Shown: one piece after another, positions 36,601-56,738 of the stretch
How the letters are laid out: every line of letters begins with the position of its first letter
How positions within the stretch are numbered: position 1 is the first letter of the stretch
From: Zhengitettix transpicula
Taxonomy: Eukaryota; Arthropoda; Insecta; Orthoptera; Tetrigidae
DNA: 64,000 nt
Assembly: GCA_037074705.1 (NCBI GenBank)
Contig: CM073592.1
Span: 53,366,129 to 53,430,128, forward strand
Direction: 5' to 3'
Made by a program: the position numbers and the translations under genes
Notes under the pieces: model-generated
What the model was told of the DNA's origin: nothing
Database searches by the model: none
What the model saw: only the letters and a program-made list of their open reading frames with translations

Positions 36601-39600
36601 AAAAATTTCAACACTTGTTAAATTTTTTTGTATGAATTAAAATGATTTCACTATTAAAGAACACTATCCTGTATGCAAATCTAAATTAGAATTAGTTTCT
36701 ATAATAAACTCCAAGAAAAAAATTAGTAGGCATAAATCATTAACTCGAAAAAAAAAATTAACTCAAACAGAGAAGAAAAGAAATACATACCAGGTTTTAT
36801 TTGAGGCTGTATTTCAACACCATTCCTCTCTAAATAATGTGGAGTTCTATAAAGCCTGCAAACCGAAATCCACATATAACTACAACTAAACTCATAGCAT
36901 TCATATAGGATTATAATTATTAATACAATAGATGAAATTAAATGCTGGTAAAATTAGTAACATAACTCAAATAAAATGAAAGTCAGTTCTGCACATCTGG
37001 ATCATATTTGTCCCCCAGTCAGGTTAACTTACCTCACATTATCTTAATTCATAAACAAGTTAGTCCATAACATTAATAATTTATAAAATATAATTGGCTT
37101 TTGTATTTTTCACTTTTCCTGTCCATTTAAATTAAAGATTTTATTATTAAAAAGTACTAATACTTTGGTATTATTTCAATTAACAGATGTGATCTTATAA
37201 CAAAACCACATACAAAATTTATGTGTCAAGAATATGCCATTACATTTTAATTATATATAAATGAATAATTTCAGAATTATGCATGACTTTATTCCAAAAG
37301 ATTCAGTTTACATGGTTGTACACTATATATAGCATCTCAAGTCATTATTAGCTTTCATTACAATGATCGCAAGAACTTGAAATTTCTATAATCTACAAAT
37401 GACACACAGATACAACTACCACATATTTGCATTAAGAAAAGGGTGGGGGGAAAGAAATTGCAGAACTATATATAAATATGAAATAGCTGTCCGGAATTAT
37501 CTTGGATGCAGAAAGTAAATTCTCATTTAATTACTAGGACCTACACAATCTAATCCATTATATCTACTTCATTAAACAAAATAAACATTATAAAATATTA
37601 TTATGCTGCGACAATACGTCTGGCAAAACACAGCTTATTTCACTATGATAAAATTTAAATGATAACTGAAAGTAATTATTGAAGGTTTTCCCAGTGTATA
37701 ATCTGGATAAGTAGTTCTTTGGTTTCCACCTATGTCAAAGAAAGCTTAAGCTGTGATGTTCCGATGGCATTTCAATCAACTGAAGTCGAGAAATGTGGCA
37801 GAGTTAAGCATCAAAATGCCCAATAACTAAGAGGTTTATCAACAATGTGTTTACAGTTACAATACTACACATTTTTGGTTCTGTGAATGAATAAATAAAT
37901 ATGAGGCAACCAATATTATGGTATGTTTCAACTTGAGACAAAAAAATAGTCTTGAGATTCGACTCGTCAATGGACAAGGACCTGAAGAGTATTCTCAGAG
38001 AAAATCCAGTGCAGATACCAGATACTACATGTGAATAAAGTAGATGAGTTCATTCCTGCTCATGTGACATTCCCAATGTTTGCTTCTGGTATACTTAGAA
38101 GAGCAGAGTGATCGCCAAGACTGAAATGAAGCCATCTTGAGACTTTCAAACATCATGTCACTAGTGAATTCATAGCTTTAGAAAATGGATAATAAGAAAG
38201 CAGTACATCAAAGTTTGTAATTCTGGAATGCAGATCTATTGTAAGGCAGTTCCTAGAAAGTAATAATACTTCTATAATATTGCAATTAACAGCTGTGATC
38301 TAATAACAAAACCACCTATAAAATAGTTGTGTCAAGAATATGCTATTACATTTTTAATTATTAAAAATCAATAATAATGGTGTTTATATGCTTAAAATAA
38401 ATGTGGACTGTGATGAAATGTCTGTGTAATGTGTTGTACCCAGTTTCCAGAAATAGTGAGTAAATTGCATAAAACTCTTGCTCATAATTTTTAAATACAA
38501 CCCAAGCTTTCCTTCCAACTTCTGTGTGTGAATGTCAAGTTAAACTACATAATTTATTGCAAAACTATAAATACAAATATGATATTAAAATTATGAAATA
38601 TTTATTTTTTAGTATGTAAACTTACAAATTTGAAGGTGATTCTATTTTAATATTAGACTGTTCTGACATTTGCTCAACAGCATCTGATGAATTTTTGTTC
38701 AAACTCCAATCTTCTTCTATGCATACAACCTCCTAGATTAATAAATAACATTATGAGAAAAAATTATATTAATAATCTTAAAAACAAAATTTTTGAGAAA
38801 TAATTAAATTATTAAACTTTTTTTAAAAAAAAAATTATGATAGGTAGGTAAATCACTTTCAGTTAAAGAATTACAATCATCAGATGAGCAACATGACTGT
38901 CACTCATATAAGGTGGTGAGAAAAATTTTAAGTCTTCAGACACAAAGAAATTAAATTGCTTTTACAAAATATTGTTCATTATATTTACAAAATTAAAAAT
39001 TTTGAGTAAAATGGTGGTTTAGATTAAGCAAGAATATTATTTATTTGCTTTTTAATACTTGTTTAAGTAAAAATTGATGAAAAATTTGTAATACAATAAG
39101 CAGATAGTAGATAGTTTAGGAACAAAATTTGAAAACATGGTGCTAAAACAACTGCTATTGAAAATTGTGTTTTTAACAGACCAGCTGGGCATACAGTTCA
39201 GACCTTTCTTCATTACAGGAGATATTTTCACTCCTTAGCCCGACTGGACCAACTATTTGATTTAAGGATAAGTCAACTTCACTGTCTCTCTTTCCTTTCT
39301 AAATGTGTTATTTACTTTGATCTTTTTTAAAATCCAAGTATAAAGTCTGGACAGAGAGATACATTGTAAAAAAAAATGCAAAGCAGAATCAAATATTTAG
39401 CGCCACATTCCAATTCATACACGTACCGAAATAAAATTTTCCACATAAAGACATTAGGTAACAATATGTCTGGCTGATGACCCAGAGGTGAAGCAGATCG
39501 AGTTCCCAGAGGAAAATCCAATAACTATGACCGTGTTTGACCATCAAGTGTAGAATCTGTGATTCATGGCCTTTTAGTGAAAATTGTGTCCCCAAGCCAC

Positions 39601-40081
39601 GAAACTAAGTCTGGTACCGGCAGGACATTTTGTAAGTAGAAACCAAATTAATTAAGTTTGTAAACAATAGTTATAGGTATTCATCAGATTTTGTTCGTCT
39701 CATTTTGTTTTGGATTGTTAATTACTTAATTTATAAATTGTTTGATTGTTCTTTACTTATCAAACACAAGTAAACGACCCTAAGAGAATTGTTATCAAAT
39801 TGCTAAACTTTGAGATTTAACTGTATTTAACCACCGAGCAGATGTCGTAAATTTATATTCAATAAAATAAATTGTCTTATAAAGGTTTTATTTAGAAGGC
39901 CCAACAATTTATAAATAAAATATTTGTTTGTTAAATTAAATTTCGGCGTGCCATCGTAGGGCAAATTCATTGTATCATTAATTAAATCAATTTTGTTTTG
40001 TTAATTAATCTTTTTTATTCATCAATATTTTGGCTTCCACAACGTGGGGCAATTAATATTATTTGTCTTCAATTAATTATT

Positions 40082-40129
<48 letters not shown>

Positions 40130-42760
40130 GCAATATTGGTATGGAGAGGATAGAGAGATAGGTTGTGGCTTACCTTAAAGTGAAGTGTGGTGTCACCATA
40201 AGGAACTGAAGGTATTTCTTCAAACAGAATGGTGTAACACTCCTTCCTGAAGAAGGAGGCTGATAGCCTCCGGAAATTTAAAGAAATACCTTCAGTTCCT
40301 TATGGTGACATACCAATATTGCAATTATTTTTGACAATGTAACATCCTAACTAATATAATATATATATATATGACAATAATCAGTCTTTCATTATTAATA
40401 TATTTTAGAAATAGTATTTATATAAAATATTTCATTTTATGTGCTTACATTCTCAATAAAACAGTTGAGAATTGCCATCATGAACCATTAAGTATTATTG
40501 TGTAAATCTTATTTTAAAACTTAATAATATATATCTAAGTTCAATTACCTTAATCACTTTTCAATAAGCTAATAATTATAGGTCCAATATGAGCCCTGCT
40601 TCCCATGGGGTTCAACAAAAAATGATTCTGTTCTGTTCACATAAAGCAGTAAACATTGATAATTCCAACTAAAAAATACTGGAATATCCATTTTTCAAGG
40701 AAACAATTCATGAATATGATTCATATAAATGAAAATATGTCTGTTTTGAGATGATATAATAAGATAAAATAGTCAAATGACAGACAAAATGAAGAGATGA
40801 TATAAATACCACACAATGTTTCTGGAAACGTTTTACTTTCTTCAGGTGCTGAAAAACATACAAGCCAAGAGTGACACAAATGCACAGCAGTTGACAAAAT
40901 CAAAAGTGAAGCAAAATGCAACAATGGGAAAGTAACCTTGCATTTGTGTCACTCCTGGCTCTTCTAAAGATTCCAAAAACATTTTGTGGTATTTATATCA
41001 TCACTTCATTTTGTCTGCCATTTGGATATTTTAACTTATTATTATGATACATATAACAGATTTCAAACAAAAACAAGCAGCTAGTCAAGGGTTTGCAGAT
41101 ATAAAATAAAAATATTTCATTTATATGTAACAAAATAACCAAAGGATCATTTGTATGACTCATTGCTATTGTTAAGACCTCCTGTTTTCATACAAAAAGA
41201 ATGAAATCAGGAAAGAAGGTGGAATGTGCCTAAATATTGTTTGTACTACAGATATTTGGGCAAAGGAGAATGAGAGATTAATAAAATTCACAATCTATTT
41301 CAGGAATTTTTTTCCCTATATAATTGAAACTACAAGTGCTTGTGGATAATTGCAGGTTAAGTTATTGCATTTGTTTTGTACATTTATTCAATATTTTATT
41401 TCATTCGAAACAAGGGATTAAATTCACAATATGTAAAATGCACCATATATTTTTTATTCTCAAGGCTGCTTATGATGTCATATGTGTCAATTAGATTTTG
41501 TGCAAGATTATATTTCAAGGTGTTTAATGAAGGAAACATCCTTCGGAATTGTGTGTTCTCTGTATCAAATGTGAATTCATGGTCTCTTGTGTGGCGATTG
41601 TTTACCTAACTGCCTATGGAGTCAGCTGGCTGCTTAGTGTTTACAAACTTTAATTGCTTATATCTCTGTAATTATGAGGCAGCACCCTAAAAGTCATTAT
41701 GAAAGGGTCTTATATGCATCAGTATTATCTGAAAACCACAAAAAAATTAAAATAATTTTACATCATATACAACGAACCCCAAATAAGTAGAAATATATGT
41801 CAAGTTTATTTTTCTATCAAATGACACAAAACAATATTGCCAAAATTTATATATTTATTCCTATTTCCGATGAAATAAAATAATATTGAATAAGTACAAG
41901 ACTAATGTAATAACGTCTTGAATTTTTTAAGTAGCCAAATTGTATAGTGAAGACATTTCCTTAAAATAACTGACATGACAATAGAAACTATAAAAACAAA
42001 GTGTACATACAGGCTCAATGTAGTCTCCGTATTCGTCTTCATCATAGCTTTCATCAGATGACTGCTGATCTTCTTCTTCATTTACCTATCCACAGACAAA
42101 AAAATATTAATCTTGATATTTGAAACCAAAACAATACTTTTGTTTTAAAAATTATGCAAAATTAAAAACTAACATGTTCATACAACACAATCTAAATTTT
42201 AAAATATTTGCAATGCACATGGGCAAATCAAATGGAATCAATGTAAAAATGTAAAAAAATATACATCTCAATCATTCCTCCAAATTCGAATAGGAAATTG
42301 AATTAACTTACACATTTTCGTTTTGCAGATAATGGACTGTCATCCTTGCATGGAATAAGTTTCTTCTTTCGCTAAACGAAAAGTAAGAATAAAATAATTC
42401 GGTACTAGTTTTCGGGGAAAATTGTACAAATTAAAATAAAGTTTTACAATCTTAATAGAGCAAAATCATAAAATAGATCTGACATAAAATAAAGCCTTGT
42501 AAATATAAAATAACTTTTTACAAAACTAATTCGTGTTCTTACACATTTAGGATGCCGCAACTCTGTGTATAAAAAATTGCTCACTGAAATCCACTGAATA
42601 AAAACCTCGGTTTAACTCTATTTTAAAAACTGCACGCAGTAAACATCCCGCTAGTTTCAAACACCGCTGTGTATTTGTTTACTAAATTTTAAATGTCATT
42701 TAGCAAACTTACCAAATCCAAGCTTTGACAGTAATTATAATCTTGAAGATTGCCTTCCAT
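32938..42760 (-). CDS. Myb/SANT-like (trihelix-type) DNA-binding domain protein, 8 coding exons
   Basis: Joined minus-strand exons: 42760-42713, 42371-42312, 42085-42011, 38732-38626, 36855-36791, 35559-35467, 35385-35311, 33641-32938. All junctions are GT..AG and phases agree; the total is 1227 nt, 408 residues plus TAG. An in-frame TAG lies 9 nt upstream of the ATG, supporting the start if that exon is continuous. Residues 17-36 are basic (RKKKL, KRKC; likely nuclear import). Residues 39-60 are strongly acidic. Residues 89-92 (IKIE) fit a SUMO acceptor. Residues about 185-281 have the look of a Myb_DNA-bind_4/trihelix domain: a first helix with ATEVFIEIV, then CYQKWRNLERSY and a closing PYWDRLDNLL. 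A proline-rich linker (about 285-325) is followed by a charged helical tail (about 345-395, coiled-coil-like). Family members bind DNA as nuclear regulators; the target is unknown. The intron-rich structure argues for a host gene rather than a transposase. The exact orthologue is not recognised. Confidence 0.85.
34197..34235. repeat. 15-bp tandem repeat, 2.5 units
   Basis: TCAAATTGAAGACTG occurs twice in a row followed by TCAAATTGG, inside intron 7 of the Myb/SANT-like gene. Confidence 0.85.
34454..34688. repeat. Fold-back element, GATTTCAGGTAAGTC family, copy 1
   Basis: Left arm 34454-34520 and right arm 34600-34672 are inverted copies carrying GAAATCAACAGTTGGTCCAG and its complement. The loop has GCCCAGCCGGGA and GGGGCTCAGG. 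The right end is TCTAAATGTGTTATTTAA. Lies in intron 7 of the Myb/SANT-like gene. Confidence 0.8.
34739..35010. repeat. Fold-back element, GATTTCAGGTAAGTC family, copy 2
   Basis: Outer inverted ends AAATAACACATTTGGATAG and CTATTCAAATGTGTTATTT; inner GTTGGTCCAGTCTGGCATA against ATGCCAGATTGAACCAA. Lies about 50 bp after copy 1 in the same orientation and the same intron. Confidence 0.85.
35311..35385 (-). CDS. Exon 7 of the Myb/SANT-like gene
   Basis: 75 nt, acceptor TTTGTAG, donor GTAAGT. Reads QEIYPKPEVGISLVSVK then SKVGTSK, a linker leading into the DNA-binding domain. Confidence 0.8.
35467..35559 (-). CDS. Exon 6 of the Myb/SANT-like gene
   Basis: 93 nt, acceptor AATTTCAG, donor GTACC. Reads LGYTKELLHAALQLNGNF then YGYHNANGLQST; no domain recognised. 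Separated from exon 7 by an 81-nt intron, by far the shortest in the gene. Confidence 0.78.
36791..36855 (-). CDS. Exon 5 of the Myb/SANT-like gene
   Basis: 65 nt, acceptor TTTGCAG, donor GTATGT. Reads LYRTPHYLERNG then VEIQPQIKP; no domain recognised. Frame is fixed by both neighbouring exons. Confidence 0.78.
38626..38732 (-). CDS. Exon 4 of the Myb/SANT-like gene
   Basis: 107 nt, phase 0 in and phase 2 out, acceptor TCTAG, donor GTAAGT. Contains EVVCIEEDWSLNK and the SUMO-like IKIESP. The intron upstream of it (42010-38733) is the largest of this gene and carries an LTR-like fragment and two fold-back elements. Confidence 0.8.
39170..39316 (+). repeat. Half copy of the GATTTCAGGTAAGTC fold-back family
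   Basis: CAGCTGGGCATACAGTTCAG, CACTCCTTAGCCCGACTGGA, then CTGTCTCTCTTTCCTTTCTA and AATGTGTTATTTA; matches the right half of 34454-34688. Lies in intron 4 of the Myb/SANT-like gene (36856-38625 is intron 4; this one is in the 38733-42010 intron, number 3 from the start codon). Confidence 0.7.
39640..40086 (+). mobile_element. LTR-like repeat (copy 3), left end unclear or truncated
   Basis: Carries the family core (TTATCAAACACAAGTAAACG then ACCCTAAGAGAA) and ends ATTATTACA next to a TA microsatellite. Two motifs resembling primer binding sites, TTCGGCGTGCCATCGTAGGG (39941) and TTGGCTTCCACAACGTGGGG (40033), lie inside it, 140 and 50 bp from the end, which a simple LTR does not explain. Located in the largest intron of the Myb/SANT-like gene. 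Confidence 0.45.
40087..40126. repeat. TA microsatellite
   Basis: Uninterrupted TA repeat between LTR-like copy 3 and the next fold-back element. Confidence 0.9.
40127..40326. repeat. Fold-back element with perfect 30-bp inner arms
   Basis: Outer ends AATTGCAATATTGGTAT and ATACCAATATTGCAATT; inner arms 40191-40220 and 40281-40310 (TGTCACCATAAGGAACTGAA and on to ATTTCTT, complement on the right). The loop has CCTGAAGAAGGAGGCTGATAG. A half copy lies at about 51983-52090. Confidence 0.85.
40768..41035. repeat. Fold-back element, CACCTGAC family (diverged)
   Basis: Left arm has ATGACAGACAAAATGAAGAG, ATATAAATACCACACAATG and TTCAGGTGCTGAAAA; right arm has TTTTGTGGTATTTATATCAT, CATTTTGTCTGCCATTTGG. 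Inner arms include AAGAGTGACACAAATGCA against TGCATTTGTGTCACTC. Confidence 0.75.
42011..42085 (-). CDS. Exon 3 of the Myb/SANT-like gene (acidic segment)
   Basis: Twenty-five codons, phase 0 at both ends, acceptor GATAG, donor GTATGT. About half of the residues are Asp or Glu (VNEEEDQQSSDE, then YDEDEYGDY), a possible activation or interaction segment. Confidence 0.8.
42312..42371 (-). CDS. Exon 2 of the Myb/SANT-like gene (basic segment)
   Basis: Twenty codons, phase 0 at both ends, acceptor TTTAG, donor GTAAGTT. Starts RKKKLIPC and ends SAKRKC; the two basic clusters flank a DDSP stretch and look like a nuclear localisation signal. Confidence 0.8.
42713..42760 (-). CDS. Exon 1 (coding) of the Myb/SANT-like gene
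   Basis: Codes for 16 residues starting MEGNLQDYNY and ends in phase 0 before GTAAGT (42712-42707). The bases just before the ATG read ...TCTCAG, so a splice acceptor directly at the start codon, with a separate 5' UTR exon, is also possible. Confidence 0.75.
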
Positions 42761-45700
42761 CTGAGACTAGGCAAAGCCTCTTAATGTTGTATGAGGTGCT
42801 GACATAAAATTTGTAATCAAAATTAAATATTATAACATATTTACAAAATTAGTACGATGTAAACACAGAATAATTAAAATGTAAATAGTTGCAAAGATCT
42901 TTCAATGCTCATTAGACAAAATACAAAACAAAGATGGCTATTTACGAAGCACTTGAAACTAATTTCTTTGAAAATGCTGAAGATATCATAATCTAAAGAG
43001 ATTCCATGCTTAAAAATGTAATAAAAAGTATATTTCCAGAGTTATTATAATGTCAATATTACATAATAATTTAATTATGACAAAATAGTATTTGTAAAGT
43101 GTCAACAAAACATTCTCCAAATTCGATGTTTTGCGTACTTTACTCCAGAATAGCGTGGTGTAAATATTTCTCATAAAAATGTGATGAATTTTACATTTTC
43201 TTTATCCAAATATAATCAATTAGAAGAGAACTATTTTTCACGGAAATACAGTTTTTTTAAAATGTTACTAGACATATATTTCATATTGTAAGTGAAAGAA
43301 AATAATATATATAGAAGTTCCATAATCCGAAATTAGTTTGTAGTTTTAACTCCATGTGTGTGAGTTTGAGAAAATTTACCTACCGCTGCACAAATTTCTG
43401 GAGTATATGGATAAATACAAAATGAGAAAAACGAAAATTTTCTGTAAAAATGGTTTTAATTACATTTTTAATCATAATTTATGAGATATTTATTACATGA
43501 AACATTCAATGGCAAGGTTAGTAAACGCAAAACATTTTTGAAACGTATAAAAACTAAATCTTTTATCTTTTAATTAGAAATTTTCGTTATTAAGTAATGT
43601 ATGTAACATTCGAAATGTTGGAGTCAGTGTTGTTATATTATCTTATCCAATATGGAAAACAGTGGGAAAATAATTAGTTTGAATACAACGTTTCCTTCAC
43701 AACTTTGGATTATCTTCAGGAAATCATGTAAAATACAGTTCTAAATTAAGAGGAATGGAAAGCATCCTATGACGTTTGTTCTCGAAAATAATTCAAGTAG
43801 AAACTTTGCCATAGTGAACCACTTATTTCAACAATGAGAACGAATAGGAATATTCTATATATGACTGTTAAATATGTTTTAGTTAAGGAAAACTGGACTT
43901 GCTGATAATCGTGAGGATAAAAACGTTTTGAACACCCTCCAATCAGTTGTTTATTTATTCCGTTGGAAACCTTTAAATTGAATGTTGTAATCATTCTAAA
44001 AAAATGGGATTACATATCAATACATAGAATTATACCATGTGAGAAAATAAAGGTTCTAATGAAGTTAAATTATAAGTAACATTTTTATGTAAGAATAATA
44101 AGAAAATAATTTTGAACAAAAATACTAGACAAGTACACGATAAAATAAACTTTAATTTTTACAAGACGTTGAAGATGGTTAAAATAATTTTTTCTACATA
44201 TTTCTAACATTATATATAATACAAATATTAATGGATGGTTGTGTTAATTAATTGAAGAGGATAACCGAATTAATATTCCGCTAGAAATTTTTTGATTAGC
44301 AACTGGTTTATTGGAATTGCAAATTCACCTAGAATTCTCAATGGGTAGTGTCGCAAACTGTATTTCTCTTATTACTATTAGAATCTTTTATGATAATTTC
44401 GTCTCACATATGGCCTGCTTAAAGCTGGGTTTCTTGTACAACAGTCTCAGATCTAAAATTTAACGAATAATAGTTCCCTATTTGGCAAACTTACAAGGGC
44501 ACAGTTTATCTATAATTAACCTTCGTGCCAATAAATGATAAAAGTTCATGCGCGCGTACCCCAGAGTTCGTAGAAGTAATCAACTCCTAAATATTTATGG
44601 CGGGAACTGCATGCAGTTAAGTTTCAAATAATGTTTTCTTCTCAAAGTGTATAAGGAATACTTTGATTGTAATTAAAATAAATATTATTGTCCACGCAAT
44701 GAACGACCGACTTTAGTATTCCTTCTTTTACCTTTACTACACCCTGTAATAGTTCCCACTTTCGTTTCCTCAATGTTACCGGTATTCTACTTATTGAAGA
44801 GTAAGTATTCCATCGTCATTTAATGATAAAGTAAAACAGTTTAAGTAATAACTACTAAACTATCAACGAACGTCAAACGAGACTAATACGTGTGTAGCGT
44901 TTTATTATTTTTTTTTCTATTAAACTTTTTTACTTTTTCTATCTTCACGTAATCTTTACAGGTTGTTTCGTGGAGTCGAACCTGTCTACCTGGCATTATG
45001 TAATTTGGAAAGTGCTCAGTTAATGCGCTACGTGACGGTAAGATTCCGTGTGTTCATTGCCAACTAACCTGCCAGGAAATATTTTAATTGTACACGAATA
45101 CTTAAAACCGTCAGTGTTTTTTGTAGTCCAACAATTCGTATTGTGAACTTGTATACCAAACCTTACTTTTCCCATTGTAAAGTACTATAATTTGTCATGA
45201 TTTAAAATGATAAATAAATGCTGTAAATAACTTGTCTATTCATTTATTCCTGACTTGATTCAATAATTTAAATTTATGTGCAAGCGAATAGTTTAGGCAA
45301 AGAAATTTGTTGCATGGATTTTTATTAAGAACTCAAGTTACACATATTGCATTCAGTTAGATCTTTTAATGAGATAGATCAGCATGAAAATGTATTTTCA
45401 TAATAAATTTGTTCTGAAAAATGAATATCTGAAATTATATGGATGTTGATGTATTGAAATTTACAGTAATATATATATATATATGCACAAGTTGAGACAG
45501 GAAAACAAATTCTATGTTTCATAATAAGTGGATATATGATTGGAAAATAAATTCAATATGGAATGATAATGAAAAAAAAATCTAGCTTTATGGTATTTTC
45601 AAGCATTTCTTTACAACACTGTCCAATTTCAAGACTAGTGATTGATCATTTGAACTCAATTTATTGAAGCTTTTCTGTGTACTTTTTACATGTTAGTTAA

Positions 45701-46092
45701 TGTACTTCAATATGTTTCTAATTTAAGGATTATTTTTTTTAAAAAAGTATAAAGTATTTGAATCAAATGTGAAATTAATATGAAAATCCATTATACAATA
45801 TTTTGATTTTTCAATATAATTCATCATTGATTGGACAATATTTTATAACAAATGACAATTTTAAAAATTAAATTTTCTTAGTCATCGAAACGATAAATGC
45901 CAAATGGATGCATACACATAAATTGAAAACTATGTCAAGATTCAGTAGCACAAATTTAATATGAAACCACTTTATGATATATAATATCAATAGTGCAATA
46001 TAGTCTTACTTTTAACAATTTTAGGGATTGAAAATAAAATCTATTTGGTATATCTAAATATGAAATGTGGTATTTGTCAGTGATTTGAGATA
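42761..46092. other. Intergenic region between two divergent genes
   Basis: AT-rich; upstream region of the Myb/SANT-like gene on the left. No repeats of the families above recognised. A tRNA-like relic lies at 44960-45045 and a short TA repeat at 45467-45484. No promoter motif can be assigned with confidence. Confidence 0.45.
44960..45045 (-). repeat. tRNA-like relic (possible SINE head)
   Basis: On the minus strand GTAGCGCATTAACTGAGCAC (A-box-like) is followed 45 bases later by CAGGTTCGACTCC (B box). The anticodon arm does not fold convincingly, so a working tRNA gene is unlikely. Confidence 0.35.
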
Positions 46093-46179
46093 TTACCCTA
46101 CATTATCAAGGTATAAATCCTCATCATCAGAAGTGTCTGTTCCTGAATGTACAACCCCATATTTATCGACTATTTTCTT
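46093..46179 (-). CDS. Candidate terminal exon of an unidentified minus-strand gene
   Basis: After an acceptor (TTATATTAG) 28 codons read open to TAA: KKIVDKYGVVH then the acidic SGTDTSDDEDLYLDNVG. The composition looks protein-like for such AT-rich DNA. No matching upstream exon was found, and the predicted esterase leader exon lies just 145 nt away on the other strand. Could be a real last exon, a pseudogene piece or chance. Confidence 0.22.
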   Translation of the reverse strand, partial: KKIVDKYGVVHSGTDTSDDEDLYLDNVG

Positions 46180-46323
46180 CTAATATAATACAAAAGTCAT
46201 CCTCTATGGAGTAGGATTTCTTTTCGACAGATTGTTCGAATTATATCGAAAGAAAGCTTCTATGTTTTTTATAGTTAACATTGTTTTCTTTGTAGGAAAA
46301 GGTTATTTACAGAATTATTAAAT

Positions 46324-46380
46324 ATGAAGTTAATGATGATACTATTATTCTATTGCTCTATGTCTGAATTGACATTGAAG
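46324..46380 (+). CDS. Candidate alternative first exon of the carboxylesterase (signal-peptide-like)
   Basis: An ATG with A at -3 opens 19 codons, MKLMMILLFYCSMSELTLK, ending exactly at a GTATAT donor in phase 0. The esterase exon at 48058 also starts in phase 0 (VLRRFSKR then MSNLE). Joined, this gives a 571-residue enzyme with a short hydrophobic leader. The leader is short and the intron would be 1.7 kb, so this may be chance; intracellular esterases of this type usually have no leader. Confidence 0.3.
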
Positions 46381-47055
46381 GTATATATATCTCTCTGTGC
46401 TACAAAGAAATTATAACAAAACTGAGATTTCAATATTACTTGGGTCACTCCCAAAGTGACCTTGTTATCCTAAGGGAATTCCATCTCTATGTCATAGTAA
46501 TAGAACTTCAAGACTGGCCTAATTTGGTACCTTTCTTATAGTTACAAATGACCATGAGTACATGGCGTGCACAATCTATAATTCTTCATCATACTTATTT
46601 AATAATAATGAACCTAAAAGGTAGTATGCAATGTCTTCATAGTTCTTTAATTGAATTTGTTGATTAATTTCTATAGTGGAAAATAAATGAAGTCGAACAC
46701 TCATTACCACCACAAACTTCACACACTTAACACCATTCCCCACCTATCATACACAGAACCACACTCCAATTGTGATATAATAAACACCCTCCCCAAAACA
46801 CTCTGTCACCAGCCCAATAGTGGCAACTTATGCAACAATCTCATCCACTCTTTCAGACCTCACACTATTCCAATCAAAATTGGGTTGCCACCCTTTAGTA
46901 GTAACAAGTGACATAGCCTTCATTCTTCTGTAACCCTCCACAATGAAAGACAAACAGCTACTAACGTAATAAAAATATGACAACCTGCCTCTGCACTCAC
47001 GTTTTTTTCTCAGATAATTGTAGGTATTTGTATCCAATTCAAAATTAATTTTAAA

Positions 47056-47268
47056 AGCCTTTATTCCTGTCAATTGTATAAAAATTCATAGATACATTAG
47101 TTAAAATTTTTAATAGTAGCTTTCATCATTATTCTTCAACATATTCCTTCAGTCTTAAACTAATGAATATGTCGGAGAATAATGACAAAAGCTATTGTTA
47201 AAAATGATAACAAATGGATATATTGCATCGATGAATTGTTATAATATTGACAGGAATAAAGGCTAATT
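47056..47268. repeat. Fold-back element upstream of the esterase first-Met exon
   Basis: Ends AGCCTTTATTCCTGTCAAT and ATTGACAGGAATAAAGGCT are inverted; the match continues inward (ATAGTAGCTTTCATCATTAT against ATAATGACAAAAGCTAT) with about 75 percent identity by eye. Confidence 0.75.
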
Positions 47269-47526
47269 TAACACACCAAAACAAATTTCAATCACCACAG
47301 CTCTGTCATCTTGATTTATAATAACCACTTATGCTCTGAGTTACAAATTTAGTTAACAGTGCATCACATTTACTCATAAAAACCCAGATAGTGATTCCAG
47401 CAAGTACTACAGTTCTGGCCAATCCTTGGACTCGAGGTTAGAGAACTGGAAATATTATAGCATGATATTCCCATCATGCATTATTAAGCTATTCATATAC
47501 ATTTGACTTCTGTGTATTTTTCATTG

Positions 47527-47909
47527 CAGTAAAACCTCAATATAATGGACTATTGTGGGGGAGGGGGTGTCCAAAAGTCTGTTATATAAAAGTAAGTTTT
47601 CTTAATAAGGACTATACTTTAATTTGTCCAATTTTTGAGAATACATTTTCAATTACTTGTTTAATTTGCAACTTAAACAGATTGAATCAAATAAATACTT
47701 TAATTCACATCGAGTAAACAAATTAAACTGTTGTGTAGTTGTATTATGCCTCCTCTACAATATGTTCATATGGACACAACCTAGCCACTGCACATCATTG
47801 TTGCAAATTCTCTTTGCTGTGGTGAAAATCTGCTCCCAAAGCCAACAATCGCTATCACCAACATCAGTTGTTAGTTACATCCGAAGTCTGTTATATCAAG
47901 ATTTTACTG
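47527..47909. mobile_element. MITE-like DNA transposon remnant with pogo/Tigger-type ends
   Basis: Left end CAGTAAAACCTCAATATAAT and the complement of the right end, CAGTAAAATCTTGATATAAC, are inverted and match the CAGT..ACCTC..TATAA ends common in pogo/Tigger elements. The 383-bp interior has no intact transposase. A TA duplication is not preserved. Confidence 0.5.
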
Positions 47910-48057
47910 TACTATAATTAAACATAGGTCTTTCTTTAACAACCATCTTGATATTGATTGTTTTGAATTCATGTAATGCTCTCTAGTTAAAGAATATTAA
48001 AAATTCAACCATATAATTTTTTAAATTTTAATTGATCTCATTTCAATAATTATTTAG

Positions 48058-56736
<8,679 letters not shown>

Positions 56737-56738
56737 GC

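Noticed and set aside
37679..37870. Possible distant copy of the 59-kb fold-back (GGTTTTCCCAGTGTATAATC)
   Set aside because: Only the first 20 bases resemble the family and no inverted arm was found.
46687..47073. Opposed frames with His/Pro-rich or basic peptides
   Set aside because: No domain and no matching splice sites; C-rich strand only.
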